64,000 nt of DNA from Bombilactobacillus bombi (GCF_964340835.1 NZ_OZ204251.1); one strand, 5' to 3'; shown: positions 18,395 through 27,031, numbered from the stretch's first letter. A program made the numbers and translations. Notes: generated from the letters alone by a model not told the origin.

Positions 18395-18423
18395 TTGCAA
18401 TAATTATTTGAGAATGCTACTAT
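18395..18423 (+). promoter_or_regulatory. Strong promoter of the orphan RNA unit
   Basis: TTGCAA (18395-18400), 17-bp spacer, TACTAT (18418-18423) preceded by TGC, which gives an extended -10. Transcription would start near 18428-18431, ahead of a region with no open reading frame. Confidence 0.75.
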
Positions 18424-18427
18424 AAGG

Positions 18428-18777
18428 GCGTGGAAAGATGATTAGCCTACCTGCAACTGCATGGTTTAGATATCGTAAGGTATTTAATTAAAAGGTTATT
18501 GATTCAAATCGGATTAAAGAAATATTATTGATGGAGATGATCGTCTGAATAGACAGACTGTTGTAAATAATAAGATGTTTTCATTAAAGTGACAATAATT
18601 TGAATAGAGGATGATCCTGAATATCAGACATCAAAATTTCTTATATAAACATGGCGTCATTGAGATGATTTCATCTAGTGTAATAAAGGGTGTAGTGTTA
18701 CTGTTCGGATAAGAGGCAGTTGCCTATCATCTAAGCCACGTAATTAAGGGCTGTGACTAAGTTCACAGCTCTTTTTA
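18428..18777 (+). ncRNA. Candidate long structured non-coding RNA, unrecognised
   Basis: A gene-free unit of about 350 nt with its own promoter and terminator. The ends pair over long range in nested order: GCGTGG 18428-18433 with CCACGT 18736-18741; AGATGAT 18436-18442 with ATCATCT 18726-18732; GCAACTGC 18453-18460 with GCAGTTGC 18716-18723. Inside are two related hairpin units (18536-18558 and 18610-18629). The terminator is an 11-bp stem (18746-18773) with a T run. The next gene (rlmD) is on the other strand, so it is not a leader. It lacks the conserved blocks of RNase P RNA, tmRNA and SRP RNA. Function unknown. Confidence 0.65.
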
Positions 18778-18785
18778 TAATTAAA

Positions 18786-18830
18786 AATAAACACCCCACT
18801 AACTCATATGAGTATAGGGGTGTTTTTACA
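18786..18830. terminator. Bidirectional terminator after rlmD
   Basis: AAACACCCC (18789-18797) pairs with GGGGTGTTT (18817-18825), with ACTCATATGAGT as an inner palindrome. T runs lie on both sides. It serves the minus-strand methyltransferase gene, which ends at 18833, and backs up the RNA terminator. Confidence 0.8.
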
Positions 18831-18832
18831 TT

Positions 18833-20209
18833 TTATTTTCTGATTAATTTTGCGACTACTTCAACATGAGGAGTTTGAGGGAACATATCTAAAGGCTGCA
18901 GCCATTGAACTTGATAAACTTTAACAAGCTCTTTTAAGTCACGCGCCAAAGTGGACGGATTACAAGAAATATAAATAAACTTTTGTGGTTGTGATTGATT
19001 GATAAAGTTGATAAATTTAGAATTTAAGCCAACACGCGGTGGGTCAACTATTAAAGCAGTGGGTTTAATACCTTGCTGCAGCCATTGAGGATACAACTCT
19101 TCTACAGCACCAACTTGATAACGGACATTGTTGAGTTGATTTTGTTGGACATTTAAATTCGCATCTTCTACTGCTGCCGGAATAATCTCACCGCCGATGA
19201 CTTGTTGAACTTGTTCTGCCAGACTAATACCAATAGTACCAACACCTGCATAAGCATCAACAACAATATCAGTAGCTTGGGGATTTAAGGCTGTGATAGC
19301 AGTTTGATATAATTTGGCAGTCTGCTCAGGATTCAATTGGAAAAAAGCCGCTGGAGATAGATTAAACAACTTGTTACCAATTTTTTCTTGCAGATAGTCT
19401 TTACCCCAGAGAATGTTAGTTTCATCTCCCCAAAGCGGTCCATCATCTTTAGGATTAAAGTTTTGAGCAATTGAAATAACTGCTGGGATTTGTTCATTAA
19501 TTGCCGCAATTAACTGGCGCTTATGGGGTAATTTACGGGAATTCGTAATCAAAGTTAGTTGGGCTTGTTGAAAGTGAACGGATTCGCGAACAACTAAAGT
19601 TTTAATAATACCTGAATGTTGTTCCGGATTATAAATTGGAATTTCTAAAGCTTGAATAATAGGTAATAATAATTTTAAAATTTTTAAAGTTAAAGGACGT
19701 TGGGTGGGCATATTTAAAGAATCAACAACTTTTTGGGTGCCTGTTTGATAAAGACCACAAATTAATTGATCGCCGACTTGTCGTAATTGAAATTGGGCTT
19801 TATTGCGGTAATGCCAAGGATGATTAGCGCCAATAGTTGGTTTAACTACATAAGAATGATAACCGTCTGGGCGAAAATGGCGTAATGCTTCAGTTACCAT
19901 CAGTCGTTTATACTTTAATTGCTGGGGATAACGTAAATGAGCTAATTCCAAGCCGCCTACTTTGCCCAAGAGTTGTGGAGGATTAGGATTACGTAACTTA
20001 CTCGAATTAATAATTTTAATTAATTTAGCCCGCAAAAAATTATGACTAATTGTGGTAATTTCACTTAAGATGATCTCACCAGGCAAAGCTTGGGGGATAA
20101 AAATAAGCGTATTTTGGTAATAAGCAATTCCTTCACCATTAATTCCCATCCGCTTAATGGTAAGCTTTAAACGAGTACCAACTTTAATAGTGTTTTGAGT
20201 ATTTTTCAA
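18833..20209 (-). CDS. rlmD: 23S rRNA (uracil-5-)-methyltransferase, RlmD/RlmCD type
   Basis: A 458-aa SAM-dependent RNA m5U methyltransferase. The N-terminal TRAM domain (about 1-65) binds RNA; the SAM-binding motif is VVDAYAGVGTIGISLA; the catalytic Cys is in YISCNPSTLARDL and the general base region in VDPPRVGL. Family members usually carry a [4Fe-4S] cluster bound by a CGGCxLQH-type motif; here the matching segment reads VGGLELAHL and the fourth Cys site reads VDSLNMPTQ, so the cluster Cys are missing. Gram-positive RlmCD methylates U747 and U1939; which positions are used here is not certain. Monocistronic and divergent from recX. Confidence 0.88.
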   Translation of the reverse strand: MKNTQNTIKVGTRLKLTIKRMGINGEGIAYYQNTLIFIPQALPGEIILSEITTISHNFLRAKLIKIINSSKLRNPNPPQLLGKVGGLELAHLRYPQQLKYKRLMVTEALRHFRPDGYHSYVVKPTIGANHPWHYRNKAQFQLRQVGDQLICGLYQTGTQKVVDSLNMPTQRPLTLKILKLLLPIIQALEIPIYNPEQHSGIIKTLVVRESVHFQQAQLTLITNSRKLPHKRQLIAAINEQIPAVISIAQNFNPKDDGPLWGDETNILWGKDYLQEKIGNKLFNLSPAAFFQLNPEQTAKLYQTAITALNPQATDIVVDAYAGVGTIGISLAEQVQQVIGGEIIPAAVEDANLNVQQNQLNNVRYQVGAVEELYPQWLQQGIKPTALIVDPPRVGLNSKFINFINQSQPQKFIYISCNPSTLARDLKELVKVYQVQWLQPLDMFPQTPHVEVVAKLIRK

Positions 20210-20265
20210 AAAAATCTACCTTATTTCTGCTATGATATTATTTAGTATAGCATGAGGAGGCCAGC

Positions 20266-21048
20266 ATGGCTAAAATTACTAAAATCAGTACCCAAAGGCG
20301 CAAAGAACGTTATAACATTTATCTTGATGGCCAATACGCTTTTCCTGTAAGTGAAGCAGTTTTAGTAAAATATCGTTTGGCTAAGGGACAAGAACTAGAT
20401 CAAACTTTAATTAATCAAATTCAAAAAGCCGAAGACCAAGCCAAAGCCTATGTCCAAGCATTGAATTATTTGAGTTATCAATTACGCAGTGTAGCCGAAT
20501 TAAGTGATCATTTACAAGAATTAGGCATTGATACTGTCACAATTGAGCAGGTCATCGCACAATTAAAAGAACTGAATTATCTGAATGACCAAGAATACGC
20601 TCAGAGCTTTGTGCGCACAGCCATTAAAACTACTGTAGATGGTCCACAAAAAATTAAACATAAATTGCAACGCAAAAAAATTGCGGAGTCCGAAATAATC
20701 AAGGCTTTAAAATTATTTACACCAGAATTAATGCTTGACAATGCTACTAAGTTAGCCATCAAAACGCAACATCAAACCCGCCAACAACCCTATCGAGCCC
20801 AGTTGAATAAAATTCGAGAACGTCTGCATGCTGCAGGTTATCCTGCAGAAATTATTACGCAGGCTGTTTCAGCAATTAATTTACAGATTGATCCGGAACA
20901 CGAGCAAAATGTTATTCAAACAATCGGTCAAAAACTTTGGCGACGGTATCAAAAACAACCAAACGGTCAACAAAAGTTATATGCGGCCTTAGCACGTCGA
21001 GGATTTAACAGTGATGATATTCATAATTTTCTGCAAGATTTAAATTAA
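20266..21048 (+). CDS. recX: Regulatory protein RecX
   Basis: A 260-aa RecX-family protein that modulates RecA filaments. It has the N-terminal beta region (RRKERYNIYLDGQYAFPVSE) seen in lactobacillal members, then repeated three-helix RecX modules with motifs such as LNYLNDQEYAQSFVR and LARRGFNSDDIHNFL at the C-terminus. The ATG follows GAGGAGG. It is divergent from rlmD and precedes the DUF402 gene by 67 bases. The length is normal for Firmicutes. Confidence 0.87.
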   Translation: MAKITKISTQRRKERYNIYLDGQYAFPVSEAVLVKYRLAKGQELDQTLINQIQKAEDQAKAYVQALNYLSYQLRSVAELSDHLQELGIDTVTIEQVIAQLKELNYLNDQEYAQSFVRTAIKTTVDGPQKIKHKLQRKKIAESEIIKALKLFTPELMLDNATKLAIKTQHQTRQQPYRAQLNKIRERLHAAGYPAEIITQAVSAINLQIDPEHEQNVIQTIGQKLWRRYQKQPNGQQKLYAALARRGFNSDDIHNFLQDLN

Positions 21049-21115
21049 TAGTGGCACATAGCTTGAGCTTTGATATAATCTAATTGCAGGAGAAATTTGA
21101 AAGCTGGGTCAAACT

Positions 21116-21652
21116 ATGCAAGTTCCTAAAGAAGGAGATTACATAGCAATCCAGAGTTATAAACATGATGGTCATTTGCATCGTACTTGGCGTGATACCA
21201 TGGTCTTAAAGACCAGTGAAAATGAAATCATTGGCTGTAATGACCATACTTTAGTTACGGAGTCAGATCGACGTCACTGGTATACTCATGAAACGGCGCT
21301 GGTTTATTTTCACCGACATTATTGGTTTAACATTGTGACAATGCTGCGTGATAATGGTCCGTCGTATTATTGTAACTTAGCGACACCGTTTGTTCTTGAT
21401 AAAGAAGCCTTGAAATATATTGATTATGATTTAGATGTCAAAGTATTTCCCGATGGTGAGATTCGGCTGTTAGATGTTGACGAATATGCAGCACATCGAC
21501 ATTTGTGGCATTATTCAGATACAATTGATGATATTTTGAAGTATAGTACCGAAACTTTAATTAGCTGGATTAGAGAACAAAAGGGTCCTTTTTCACCTGG
21601 TTATGTTAGTCTTTGGCAAGAACGTTATCAAGAATTGTTGCATCGTGATTGA
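21116..21652 (+). CDS. DUF402 family nucleoside tri-/diphosphatase-like protein
   Basis: A 178-aa protein of the DUF402 family related to Staphylococcus Ntdp and Bacillus YgaC. Characteristic segments are IQSYKHDGHLHRTWRDTMVL at the N-terminus, YYCNLATPF, and YIDYDLDVKVFPDGE, whose acidic residues bind Mg in characterised relatives that hydrolyse nucleoside tri- and diphosphates. It is followed by a bidirectional terminator and probably shares a promoter with, or just downstream of, recX. Confidence 0.82.
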   Translation: MQVPKEGDYIAIQSYKHDGHLHRTWRDTMVLKTSENEIIGCNDHTLVTESDRRHWYTHETALVYFHRHYWFNIVTMLRDNGPSYYCNLATPFVLDKEALKYIDYDLDVKVFPDGEIRLLDVDEYAAHRHLWHYSDTIDDILKYSTETLISWIREQKGPFSPGYVSLWQERYQELLHRD

Positions 21653-21666
21653 TGGATTAGCTATGA

Positions 21667-21698
21667 AAAAAGAGCAGGGATTAAATCCTTGCTCTTTT
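21667..21698. terminator. Bidirectional terminator, DUF402 gene and the 450-aa gene
   Basis: AAAAGAGCA-GGGAT pairs with ATCCT-TGCTCTTTT around a short loop, with A and T runs on both sides. Confidence 0.8.
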
Positions 21699-21721
21699 GC
21701 TATTTTATAGATTTACAATAA

Positions 21722-23074
21722 CTATTCAATACTAATTTGTAAATTTGGTATTTCTTCCATACTATCAGCAATTTGACGCCAATTATCCTTATAAGGACCA
21801 TAAGCTGTATTGATTAGAGACCCGACTGGTAGTGCGGGACATTCATTTTCAGCATTTGCTCCCCAATTTTGCCAACCAGATTCAGGTCTTTGTACTATTT
21901 GAAAAGCACCAGAAGCTTGTGATGTTTGCCAAATCATTGATTGACCAGTTTTAGTATTAAACTCTGCTGATTTGGTTGCAGGTCCCGCAAAAATAGTTTG
22001 GTCAGGAACTTGACTGACATTAATTGCTTCATTTGAAAATTTCCACATACGATTATTTAATTCGGCTAAAACGAATGCTTTACTGCGAACGTCATGTAAT
22101 TGGTCTTTTATTTCATCTTCATTTAATGCATTTTCCCAGACAGAGAATAAACGCCAATACAAATCCCAATGTGCGGATGCCATATCTCCTGTCAAAGCTT
22201 TTTTAAATTTTTTAAATTGTTCACCACGTTCTTTATCGTCTATAACAATTTCTTTAACCTTTTCAGCAAGTTTATTTGCATAAGGATCTCCTTCACGATA
22301 CCATGTGCCATTATAACTATCAAATCTATCAAAAACTAACTGTCCTTTTCCGCTTTCAAATTCATCACCAACTGTAATTTTATCAGTTATAGAACGCTTA
22401 TTAACTGTGGTTTCAAAATGATCTATATTATAAATACGTGAGAAAAATGGGACATTATAATAAAAGCTCCAATCTAAGGAAAAACGTTTTCCGTGCAATT
22501 CAGGCTTTAATCCGTCTGGAATTCGGCCTGCTAGACGGTATTGTTTTAAAATAGGGCCATCTTCAAGTACACTAATATCTACAATTATGTGTTCAGCTGG
22601 ATTAATTAATCCATTGTCTGGTGTAAAAAATGGACCATAAAATCCACCAATAGCATTATTGCCAGATGGTAATAAATCTTTGTTTTCAATATTAGACTTA
22701 AAATGTCTTAGGCCCCATTTAGAAGAACCTTCTCCTTTAGCGTTTCCTCGACAAAGTTCCAAATCAAAAACACCAGTATTGAGATGGATATACGCATCAT
22801 TTTCTTGATTTTCTGCAATAGTCTTAATACCATTTACTTTATCTATGGATATTTGGTGATCAAATTTCAAATTTATGGGATTATCTTTTAATGATATTAT
22901 AGCAATGAAATTAAATTTCTTGTCATTGTGTAACCGCTGACAAATAACCTCTTGTTTTTCCTGTGTATACGCAACCCACAAATCACCGTTTATTGAGTTA
23001 GGAACATTAAATTTTACTGGCACTGGAATTTTTATTTTATTACTAGAATCTTTTATATTGATAACTGTATTCAT
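21722..23074 (-). CDS. Unrecognised 450-aa protein paired with a SemiSWEET transporter
   Basis: I do not recognise this protein. It is 450 aa, without signal peptide or membrane segment, rich in aromatic residues and beta-strand-like stretches in the first 300 residues (SSKWGLRHF, GGFYGPFFTP, SLDWSFYYNVPFF, FDSYNGTWY), then a helical section around 270-350 and a C-terminal part with QSMIWQTSQASGAFQIV. The aromatic surface and context suggest a carbohydrate-active or sugar-acid enzyme, but no catalytic motif is identified. ATG at 23074 follows AAAGGA. It lies 30 bases downstream of the SemiSWEET gene on the same strand, so the pair forms a two-gene operon ending at the shared terminator. Confidence 0.7.
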   Translation of the reverse strand: MNTVINIKDSSNKIKIPVPVKFNVPNSINGDLWVAYTQEKQEVICQRLHNDKKFNFIAIISLKDNPINLKFDHQISIDKVNGIKTIAENQENDAYIHLNTGVFDLELCRGNAKGEGSSKWGLRHFKSNIENKDLLPSGNNAIGGFYGPFFTPDNGLINPAEHIIVDISVLEDGPILKQYRLAGRIPDGLKPELHGKRFSLDWSFYYNVPFFSRIYNIDHFETTVNKRSITDKITVGDEFESGKGQLVFDRFDSYNGTWYREGDPYANKLAEKVKEIVIDDKERGEQFKKFKKALTGDMASAHWDLYWRLFSVWENALNEDEIKDQLHDVRSKAFVLAELNNRMWKFSNEAINVSQVPDQTIFAGPATKSAEFNTKTGQSMIWQTSQASGAFQIVQRPESGWQNWGANAENECPALPVGSLINTAYGPYKDNWRQIADSMEEIPNLQISIE

Positions 23075-23104
23075 TGAAAAGTATCCTTTCTCAAAAAATC
23101 AAGA

Positions 23105-23365
23105 TTAAAGAGCAGTTAAAAAAGTGATGATGCCAAATATTGTACCTACGCCATTGCATAAAGCCAAGGGTATATCACGTTCTTTTTTAAAAAGCGCATA
23201 AATAACCCACAAAGCAGTATTAATAGCTGTTGCTAAAGGCTGAATAGGGCTACCTTTTACTCCGTTAATATTATTTATAATTTGGGGTATATATGCTACA
23301 TACATTATGATTGCTGTAATGGAGGCAACCCAACCTAAAATATTAATAACTTTTTCAAATTTCAT
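23105..23365 (-). CDS. SemiSWEET family sugar transporter
   Basis: An 86-aa membrane protein with three predicted helices, the size of bacterial SemiSWEETs (MtN3/PQ-loop clan), which work as dimers and move sugars by facilitated diffusion. The PQ motif (AYIPQIINN), KGSPIQPLATAIN and the Asn/Trp in NTALWVIYALF are typical. The ATG follows a perfect GGAGG. The first gene of a two-gene operon with the unrecognised 450-aa protein, suggesting that protein acts on the imported sugar (inference). Confidence 0.85.
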   Translation of the reverse strand: MKFEKVINILGWVASITAIIMYVAYIPQIINNINGVKGSPIQPLATAINTALWVIYALFKKERDIPLALCNGVGTIFGIITFLTAL

Positions 23366-23390
23366 TTTATTCCTCCCTTTACTATTATCA

Positions 23391-23418
23391 ATTATATGCT
23401 TTCTAAAACTAAACTCAA
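23391..23418 (-). promoter_or_regulatory. Promoter of the SemiSWEET operon
   Basis: On the minus strand TTGAGT (23418-23413), 16-bp spacer, TATAAT (23396-23391). It lies 26 bases ahead of the SemiSWEET start codon. Confidence 0.6.
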
Positions 23419-23537
23419 ATAGTGGCTAAACCTGAATAATCTTTTTTTCTTTATTTAAGCCAGACTAGACATTCTTAGCAGAGTAATTAATATTATTATA
23501 ACGAAATTTGTTATTAGTTATTATTTTTATATCAAAC

Positions 23538-23570
23538 AAAAAGCCAGGATGATTTTATCCTAGCTTTTTT
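23538..23570 (-). terminator. Terminator after ogt
   Basis: AAAAAGC-C-AGGAT with ATCCT-A-GCTTTTTT; the right arm overlaps the ogt stop codon at 23569. Confidence 0.75.
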
Positions 23571-24069
23571 AGGTTGAATTTACTTGCTCATGATGCAATA
23601 GCCACTGCTTACGTTCTAAACCACCAGCATAACCTGTTAACTGTCCCTGACTGCCAAGGACTCGATGGCAAGGAATGATAATCGAAATGGGGTTATGTCC
23701 AATCGCTTGACCTACAGCACGAGCATAATTGAAATTACCTAACACTTGGGCAATTTGGCGATAATTCCATGTTTGACCATAAGGAATTTGCATTAAAACT
23801 TGCCAAACCTGTTTTTGAAAATCAGTCCCTCTCGGATTTAAATTCCAAGAAGTAATCTGGGGTTGATTTCCTATAAAATAACTATGAAGCCAAGTTTTGG
23901 TAGCTCTTGTAATATTGTTTTCTTGGCTGGCGATACTTTCTAAGTTAAAGCCATACCCGAAATATTTTTGCTGTTCCATCCATAAGCCTAGAAGTTGATT
24001 GTGATTAGCAACAATCACTAAGCGACCTAATGGAGAATTCATCTCTTGTTTAAATAGTGGAGAATTCAT
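23569..24069 (-). CDS. ogt: Methylated-DNA-protein-cysteine methyltransferase
   Basis: A 166-aa O6-alkylguanine-DNA alkyltransferase, a suicide DNA-repair enzyme. The acceptor Cys is in IIIPCHRVLG; the recognition segment YGQTWNYRQIAQVLGN and the RAVGQAIGHNP motif precede it. The ATG at 24069 overlaps the stop of the upstream membrane-protein gene (ATGA). The first eleven bases of the gene are repeated at codon 10 (ATGAATTCTCC twice), giving MNSPLFKQEMNSPLG; the second Met may be the true start by comparison with usual family N-termini. Confidence 0.9.
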   Translation of the reverse strand: MNSPLFKQEMNSPLGRLVIVANHNQLLGLWMEQQKYFGYGFNLESIASQENNITRATKTWLHSYFIGNQPQITSWNLNPRGTDFQKQVWQVLMQIPYGQTWNYRQIAQVLGNFNYARAVGQAIGHNPISIIIPCHRVLGSQGQLTGYAGGLERKQWLLHHEQVNST

Positions 24070-24530
24070 TTTTGCTCTGGATCAATACTTAGGGTACTGT
24101 ATTCAAGATTAGATGCTAATACTAGAGAAATGATCAAGGCCGTAATAATCCAACCAGCTAAAGTGCCTAATATTTGATAAGGGGCAAAGAAATAATGAAT
24201 TAATTTAGCAAAGATAATTGTAAACACAAAATCAATCGCAAAGTTCCAGTAAAAATTACTAGAATTGTAGTCTAAAATATTAAAAAAATTAATTAAAGAC
24301 CGTAAGTAGCGATTGGTAGTTTGCTTGGCAATAATGCTGATTGGCCGGTGGGCAATTGACTTTACAGCAACCATTAAGATGGCTCCAATAAGCGCACAAA
24401 TACCCAAACGCCACCAACTATTATAGTGATTAATTAAGGCACCATAACCTGTGCCAATTAAAGAAAGACACAAAAAATACGGAATGATAAAGAGAAAAGT
24501 ATAAATAACAAAAACTTTTTTATTTGACAT
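24066..24530 (-). CDS. Membrane protein of unknown function
   Basis: A 154-aa protein with four predicted membrane helices (about 7-27, 42-58, 98-112, 120-142). I do not recognise a family. It overlaps ogt by four bases, so the two are translationally coupled, but no functional link is apparent. The ATG at 24530 is preceded by AAAGGA at a suitable distance. The gene is divergent from prfC. Confidence 0.65.
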   Translation of the reverse strand: MSNKKVFVIYTFLFIIPYFLCLSLIGTGYGALINHYNSWWRLGICALIGAILMVAVKSIAHRPISIIAKQTTNRYLRSLINFFNILDYNSSNFYWNFAIDFVFTIIFAKLIHYFFAPYQILGTLAGWIITALIISLVLASNLEYSTLSIDPEQK

Positions 24531-24647
24531 AGTAAATTCCTTTCGTCATTATTATAACTTATCTATCAGGATTAGGTGAGCAAAAGCATACAAAGAACAA
24601 AATTTTTGATATAATTTTAAACAGTATGTTAAATGAGGCGAAAATTA

Positions 24648-26225
24648 ATGAATCAGCAAAAATTACAACAAGAAGTTGCGAATAGACGCACTTTTGCGAT
24701 TATTTCGCATCCAGATGCCGGAAAAACAACCATTACTGAACAAATGTTACTTTTTGGTGGGGTAATCCGTTCTGCCGGTACAGTCAAAGGGAAAAAGACT
24801 GGGAATTATGCCACCTCTGATTGGATGGAAATTGAGAAAAAAAGAGGGATTTCCGTTACAAGCTCCGTAATGGAATTTGATTATCAAGGTAAGCATGTTA
24901 ATATCTTGGATACACCTGGACATGAGGACTTTTCTGAAGATACCTATCGAACCTTGATGGCAGTGGATGCTGCTGTTATGGTAATTGATTCTGCTAAAGG
25001 TATTGAAGCGCAGACCAAAAAGTTATTTAAAGTGGTTAAACAACGAGGAATTCCAATTTTTACTTTTATGAATAAGTTAGATCGTGATGGCCGCGAACCA
25101 CTGGATTTAATTGGTGAATTGGAAGATTTGTTGAATATTGAAGGTTGTGCAATGAATTGGCCAATGGGCAGTGGGAAAACTCTGAAGGGAATATACGATA
25201 TTTATCATAATCGCATTGAAATGTATCGTCAAAAAGAAGATGAACCTCAATTTGTGGAACTTGATCAAGAGGGGCATTTGCCAGCAAATCATCCCTTGAC
25301 ACAAGATAGTATTTATCAGCAGACCTTAGATGAAATTGGATTAATTAAGGGGGCTGGCAATCAGTTTGATCGTGATAAGATTGCCCAAGGTAAACAAACC
25401 CCTGTGTTCTTTGGCTCAGCTCTAACTAACTTTGGGGTGCAGACTTTCTTAGATGAATTTTTACAATTAGCGCCTGCTCCTAGCGCACATGAAATGACGG
25501 ATGGCACTACTTTATCTGCGACAGATCCGCAATTTTCAGGATTTGTCTTTAAGATTCAAGCTAACATGAATCCTAAACATCGTGATCGGATTGCTTTTGT
25601 ACGTATCGGCTCGGGTGAATTTGAAAAGGGCATGGATGTAACCTTACAGCGGACACAGAAAACCTTACGACTGAACAATGCTACTGAATTCATGTCTTCT
25701 CAGCGTGAACAAGTAAAAACAGCTGTTGCCGGTGATATTGTCGGTTTGTACGACACTGGTAATTTTCAAATTGGGGACACTATTTACAGTGGTAAACCAA
25801 AACGCGAATATCAAGCTTTACCGCAATTTACACCAGAATTATTTATGGAAGTCACTGCTAAAAATGTCATGAAGCAAAAATCCTTTCATAAAGGGATGCA
25901 ACAACTCGTGCAAGAAGGTGCAGTTCAATTATATCGTAATTATCAAACTGGTGATTATATCTTGGGAGCTGTGGGACAGCTGCAATTTGAAGTTTTTAAA
26001 TTTCGTATGCAAAATGAATATAATACTGAAGTAATTATGAAGCCAATTGGTTCGCGAATTGCACGCTGGATTGATCCAGAACAATTAGATACAACAATGT
26101 CATCATCTCGTAATTTATTGGTGAAAGATTTAGATGATCAGCCACTATTCTTATTCGAGAATCGATTTGCGGAAAATTGGTTTAAGGATAAATATCCTGA
26201 TGTTAAGTTAACAGCAAAATTATAG
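24648..26225 (+). CDS. prfC: Peptide chain release factor 3
   Basis: A 525-aa translational GTPase, RF3, that recycles RF1/RF2 from the ribosome. G1 motif SHPDAGKTT, G2 region KKRGISVTSSV, G3 DTPGHEDF and G4 NKLD are intact. The ATG at 24648 gives the normal family N-terminus (NQQKLQQEVANRRTFAIISH); an in-frame ATG at 24633 lacks a ribosome site. Monocistronic; a weak hairpin at 26297-26319 may end it. Confidence 0.95.
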   Translation: MNQQKLQQEVANRRTFAIISHPDAGKTTITEQMLLFGGVIRSAGTVKGKKTGNYATSDWMEIEKKRGISVTSSVMEFDYQGKHVNILDTPGHEDFSEDTYRTLMAVDAAVMVIDSAKGIEAQTKKLFKVVKQRGIPIFTFMNKLDRDGREPLDLIGELEDLLNIEGCAMNWPMGSGKTLKGIYDIYHNRIEMYRQKEDEPQFVELDQEGHLPANHPLTQDSIYQQTLDEIGLIKGAGNQFDRDKIAQGKQTPVFFGSALTNFGVQTFLDEFLQLAPAPSAHEMTDGTTLSATDPQFSGFVFKIQANMNPKHRDRIAFVRIGSGEFEKGMDVTLQRTQKTLRLNNATEFMSSQREQVKTAVAGDIVGLYDTGNFQIGDTIYSGKPKREYQALPQFTPELFMEVTAKNVMKQKSFHKGMQQLVQEGAVQLYRNYQTGDYILGAVGQLQFEVFKFRMQNEYNTEVIMKPIGSRIARWIDPEQLDTTMSSSRNLLVKDLDDQPLFLFENRFAENWFKDKYPDVKLTAKL

Positions 26226-26296
26226 ATATTGAACTTCAAGACAGTAGCATCAGTTCTAATCTAGAGTAGATATCCAATTTTAAAATTAAACCTTTG

Positions 26297-26319
26297 AATC
26301 CAAGTTATTTACTTGGATT
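26297..26319 (+). terminator. Possible weak terminator after prfC
   Basis: AATCCAAGT (26297-26305), loop TATTT, ACTTGGATT (26311-26319). The stem is perfect but the downstream T tract is broken (ATTTATT), so termination may be partial. Confidence 0.4.
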
Positions 26320-26339
26320 ATTTATTGGTGGAGGCTATT

Positions 26340-27020
26340 ATGCCAATTAAACTTTATTTAATGCGTCATGGACAAACTCAGTTAAATCAAGCTGGTCTCG
26401 TCCAAGGGGTCACTGATGGGTGGCTCAATACCAAGGGAATTCGTCAAGTACAGGCAACGGCTGTTGATTTTCAACAGCGAGGACTTCATTTTGATTTGGC
26501 TTTTAGCAGTCCCAGCCAACGTGCGCGGCAGACGGCCCAAATTGTTTTGGCTGCGGTTAATCCAGACTTGCCAATCCAAACTTTAACACAACTAAGTGAA
26601 GTTAATTTTGGTAATTATGAAAGTCAATTGGAAAGTGATTTAGCTGCTGACATATTACACAAGTTAGAATTTCAACCCCAGCAACTGCAAATATTTATTC
26701 AACAAAACGGCTGGTCCAAGACCTTAGAGCTTATATTGGATACTTTGAGCGACTTAGATCAAACAGCTGAAAATTATCAAATGGTAATAAGCCGTTTACA
26801 AGTTGCAATGCAAATGATAATTCACCAAGCTTCCAGGCAGTCAGTTCAACAGGTTTTAATTGTAGCGCATGGATTAAGTTTATTAGTTTTATTGTCTATC
26901 TTGGATAATTCGGTAATATTGCCTCAACAGGGCTTAGATAATGCCAGCGTATCACAAGTTGATTATGAAGATGGCATTTATCAAGTTGTAAGTATTAACA
27001 ATACAAGGCTACAACAATAA
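26340..27020 (+). CDS. Histidine phosphatase family protein
   Basis: A 226-aa member of the histidine phosphatase (phosphoglycerate-mutase-like) superfamily. The phospho-acceptor His is in LYLMRHGQTQLN; the second His in VLIVAHGLSLL; ARQTAQ provides an active-site Arg. The substrate is unknown; paralogues act on sugar phosphates or nucleotides. ATG at 26340 has GGAGG at 26329-26333; the in-frame ATG upstream at 26313 lacks a ribosome site. It is closed by a strong terminator at 27032. Confidence 0.85.
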   Translation: MPIKLYLMRHGQTQLNQAGLVQGVTDGWLNTKGIRQVQATAVDFQQRGLHFDLAFSSPSQRARQTAQIVLAAVNPDLPIQTLTQLSEVNFGNYESQLESDLAADILHKLEFQPQQLQIFIQQNGWSKTLELILDTLSDLDQTAENYQMVISRLQVAMQMIIHQASRQSVQQVLIVAHGLSLLVLLSILDNSVILPQQGLDNASVSQVDYEDGIYQVVSINNTRLQQ

Positions 27021-27031
27021 ATAAAATAATG

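Noticed and set aside
18428..18777. RNase P RNA, tmRNA or 6S RNA in the gap after mvaS
   Set aside because: The conserved sequence blocks of RNase P (GAGGAAAGTCC-type) and tmRNA (tRNA-like ends) are absent, and the length and branched long-range pairing do not fit typical 6S RNA.
24030..24069. Direct repeat ATGAATTCTCC at the ogt start as a mobile-element footprint
   Set aside because: Only 11 bases, inside one gene, with no flanking element; a simple slippage duplication is enough.
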